Part shown: positions 5,899 through 7,414 of the stretch, in pieces
How the letters are laid out: each line of letters begins with the position of its first letter
Numbering within the stretch: position 1 is the first letter of the stretch
Source: Gemmatimonadota bacterium
Lineage (GTDB): Bacteria > Gemmatimonadota > Gemmatimonadetes > Gemmatimonadales > GWC2-71-9
Assembly (NCBI GenBank): GCA_003220985.1
Contig: QHTY01000037.1
Span: forward strand, 1 to 7,414
DNA: 7,414 nucleotides
Direction of reading: 5' to 3'
Program-made: the position numbers and the translations under genes
The notes under the pieces: model-generated
What the model was told of the DNA's origin: nothing
Seen by the model: the letters and a program-made list of their open reading frames with translations, nothing else
The model's database searches: none

Positions 5899-5922
5899 GT
5901 ACGAAATTCATGAGGAGGAACG

Positions 5923-6810
5923 ATGCCGCAAACTGTAACCGCCGTAACCGACATTGCGAAGCGTGGCTACGCCCGTCCCGATGTGCTGGTTTCCACCGAC
6001 TGGGTGGAGGAGCATCGCAACGATCCCAAGGTCCGCCTCGTCGAGTCGAACGAGGACGTGCTGCTCTACGAGACGGGCCACATTCCCGGCGCCGTGAAGG
6101 TCGACTGGGTGACCGATCTGAACGATCCTCTGGTCCGCGACTACGTCGGTCGCGAGCGCTTCGAGCGGCTGCTGCGCGCCAAGGGGATCAACAACGACAC
6201 GACGATTGTGTTCTACGGCGACAAGAACAACTGGTGGGCGACGTATGCGTTCTGGGTGTTTCGGCTGTTCGGCCTCGAGAACCTGAAGATTCTTGACGGC
6301 GGCCGGCTGCGCTGGGCGGAAGAGGGTCGCGAGCTCGTCACGACGGTTCCCCAGTATCCGGAAGGCAACATCAAGGTGCGCGAGCGCGACGACTCGGAGA
6401 TTCGCGCGTTCCGCCCGGAGGTAGAGCAGCACGTCAAGCGGCGTGGGAAGCTGGTGGATGTGCGCAGCCCTGAGGAGTATCGCGGCGAGCGGCTCCACAT
6501 GCCGGAGTATCCGAATGAGGGAGCGCTGCGTGGCGGGCACATCCCCGGCGCCAAGAGCATTCCGTGGGGACGCGCGATCACCGCCGAGACACACACCTTC
6601 AAGCCCGCGTCGGAGCTCAGGACGATTTACGAAGCTGAGAACGGATTACAGACGTCTGATGATGTCGTGGCCTATTGCCGCATCGGCGAGCGCTCCTCGC
6701 ACACCTGGTTCGCGCTGACCTACCTGCTCGGCTTCGAGAACGTGCGCAACTACGACGGCTCGTGGACCGAGTGGGGCAATTCTGTGGGCGCACCCATCGA
6801 GAAGCCTTGA
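5923..6810 (+). CDS. Thiosulfate/3-mercaptopyruvate sulfurtransferase (tandem rhodanese)
   Basis: The 295-residue length and organisation match two-domain rhodaneses, closest to the CysA/SseA type of actinobacteria. Residues ~20-140 form the inactive first domain (VLVSTDWVEE, GHIPGAVKVDW, VFYGDKNNWWATYAFWVF, LKILDGGRLRW). Residues ~165-290 form the catalytic second domain (LVDVRSPEEY, GGHIPGAKSIPW, YCRIGERSSHTWF, YDGSWTEWG). Cys252 in the CRIGERS loop is the expected persulfide-forming residue and the only cysteine in the protein. Such enzymes move sulfane sulfur from thiosulfate or mercaptopyruvate to cyanide or thiol acceptors in the cytoplasm. AGGAGG (5913-5918) is a strong Shine-Dalgarno sequence four bases before the ATG. 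The stop overlaps the next start (TGATG), giving translational coupling with a Fe-S scaffold, so its persulfide may feed cluster assembly (inference). The leader holds a terminator and a Cys-codon frame, suggesting attenuation. Confidence 0.95.
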   Translation: MPQTVTAVTDIAKRGYARPDVLVSTDWVEEHRNDPKVRLVESNEDVLLYETGHIPGAVKVDWVTDLNDPLVRDYVGRERFERLLRAKGINNDTTIVFYGDKNNWWATYAFWVFRLFGLENLKILDGGRLRWAEEGRELVTTVPQYPEGNIKVRERDDSEIRAFRPEVEQHVKRRGKLVDVRSPEEYRGERLHMPEYPNEGALRGGHIPGAKSIPWGRAITAETHTFKPASELRTIYEAENGLQTSDDVVAYCRIGERSSHTWFALTYLLGFENVRNYDGSWTEWGNSVGAPIEKP

Positions 6811-7304
6811 TGGATCGGGAGACGCGTCTCGCCTGGTTGGTGGACCATTATCGTCGCCCGAGGCACGTCGGCACGCTCCCCGACGCGGATGCCCGTGTCC
6901 CAGGCGGCAACCCCGGTTGTGGCGACATCATCACGATGTACCTGAAGGCCGAGGCGGGGGAGAATCGCGTGGCCGCCGTAAGCTTCGAAGGGGTGGGCTG
7001 TACGCTCAGTCAAGCGGCGGCCTCGATTCTCGCGGAGCGCATCAATAAGGATCGGCCGAGTTTCGAGGAGATTCTCGACTATCCGCAGGAGCAGATGATC
7101 GAGCTACTCGGCCGAGATATCGCCGAGGCGCGGCCGGCGTGCGCGCTACTCGCGCTCGGCACACTCAAGGTCGCGGTGAAAACGGTCGAGATGAATCGGA
7201 AACTGCGGGCGGCGGGGCACACGGAGGAGCAGATCCGCGAGCTGCGAAACATGATGCTTACGGCCCCCGCAGCAGCGCCCGCACCCGCTGCACCTCCTGC
7301 TTAG
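6810..7304 (+). CDS. SufU/IscU/NifU-type Fe-S cluster assembly scaffold
   Basis: The 164-residue product has the three conserved cluster/zinc-ligand cysteines of U-type scaffolds: C37 in GNPGCGD, C64 in GVGCTLSQAAAS and C111 in ARPACALLAL. It also has the Asp of GCGD (D39). These proteins accept persulfide sulfur and iron, or take sulfur from a desulfurase through zinc-ligand exchange (SufU), and pass Fe-S clusters to apoproteins. SufU and IscU are not distinguished safely here. I chose the ATG at 6810 because it overlaps the sulfurtransferase stop (TGATG), a typical coupled start, and gives the family N-terminus (LVDHYRRPRHVG). The last ~14 residues are an Ala/Pro-only tail outside the fold, encoded where the gene overlaps the opposite-strand gene by 47 bp. 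No cysteine desulfurase is in the window, so the sulfurtransferase may be the dedicated donor (inference). Confidence 0.93.
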   Translation: MDRETRLAWLVDHYRRPRHVGTLPDADARVPGGNPGCGDIITMYLKAEAGENRVAAVSFEGVGCTLSQAAASILAERINKDRPSFEEILDYPQEQMIELLGRDIAEARPACALLALGTLKVAVKTVEMNRKLRAAGHTEEQIRELRNMMLTAPAAAPAPAAPPA

Positions 7305-7413
7305 ACAGCACGTCGAGCCGGTGCAGCGCCGTGTACGCCTGGACCGTCTGGCCGGCCATCAGCGTGAAGGGCGAGCCAGTCGCCGTGTCCTTCTGGAGCA
7401 GGAACGTCCCCTC
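7258..7413 (-). CDS. C-terminal fragment of an unidentified protein, continues past the window
   Basis: On the minus strand a frame is open from the window edge to TAA at 7260-7258, giving 51 residues. The sequence (GTFLLQKDTATGSPFTLMAG, then TVQAYTALHRLDVLSKQEVQ, ending VRALLRGP) has normal amino-acid composition and an amphipathic C-terminal helix. The alternative minus frame is Gly/Ala/Pro-rich and stops early, so this frame is the likely coding one. I do not recognise the family. It converges on the Fe-S scaffold gene, overlapping its last 47 bp. Confidence 0.6.
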   Translation of the reverse strand, partial: EGTFLLQKDTATGSPFTLMAGQTVQAYTALHRLDVLSKQEVQRVRALLRGP

Positions 7414-7414
7414 C

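Noticed and set aside
5802..6296. Plus-strand frame starting inside the terminator and running into the sulfurtransferase gene
   Set aside because: It is out of frame with the sulfurtransferase, starts with GTG inside the terminator hairpin and has shadow-type composition.
1..7414. CRISPR array, tRNA, rRNA, transposase or integrase
   Set aside because: I saw no regularly spaced repeats, no tRNA cloverleaf, no rRNA motifs and no mobile-element protein motifs.

Overview
The window is GC-rich, densely coded bacterial DNA with no rRNA, tRNA, CRISPR array or insertion sequence that I can see. The gene types are a TPR/HD-GYP protein, a DACNV-like nucleotide-sensor protein, small DUF2127-type and CopD-like membrane proteins, a CysA/SseA-type sulfurtransferase and a SufU/IscU-like scaffold. 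Together with short intergenic palindromes they suggest an environmental, soil-type bacterium, for example Gemmatimonadota or Acidobacteriota. That placement is inference, not proof.

Layout. (a) 1-2269: the 3' part of a TPR + HD-GYP signalling protein (+) converges on, and overlaps by 71 bp, a 362-aa protein (-) with diadenylate-cyclase-like motifs. Both point to cyclic (di)nucleotide signalling. (b) 2270-2355: a compact divergent control region with a perfect 12-bp inverted repeat. (c) 2356-3275: a four-helix CopD-like membrane protein (+) and a DUF2127-like membrane protein (-), whose 3' ends overlap by 10 bp. (d) 3276-3448: a divergent intergenic region with a small hairpin. (e) 3449-5667: a 520-aa protein of unknown function (beta-sandwich-like N-terminus, Gly/Ala linker, two uncharacterised regions) followed 11 bp later by a class I SAM-dependent methyltransferase. 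(f) 5668-5922: an unusual leader. (g) 5923-7304: a tandem-rhodanese sulfurtransferase translationally coupled to a SufU/IscU/NifU-type Fe-S scaffold. (h) 7258-7413: the C-terminal end of an unidentified gene (-) that overlaps the scaffold gene by 47 bp.

The most interesting element is the leader at 5677-5922. A TTGACA box is followed by a stop-bounded 21-codon reading frame with three clustered cysteine codons. Next come a segment able to form an antiterminator helix and a strong intrinsic terminator. Directly downstream is a sulfur-transfer/Fe-S operon for which I see no other promoter. The sORF stop codon lies in the antiterminator arm and the Cys codons lie about 20-40 nt before it. This is the geometry expected of a cysteine-responsive transcription attenuator. 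It is a hypothesis read from the sequence and has not been tested.

All three convergent gene pairs overlap at their 3' ends with no recognisable terminator in the overlaps, so antisense transcription there is likely. No gap between genes exceeds 300 bases.
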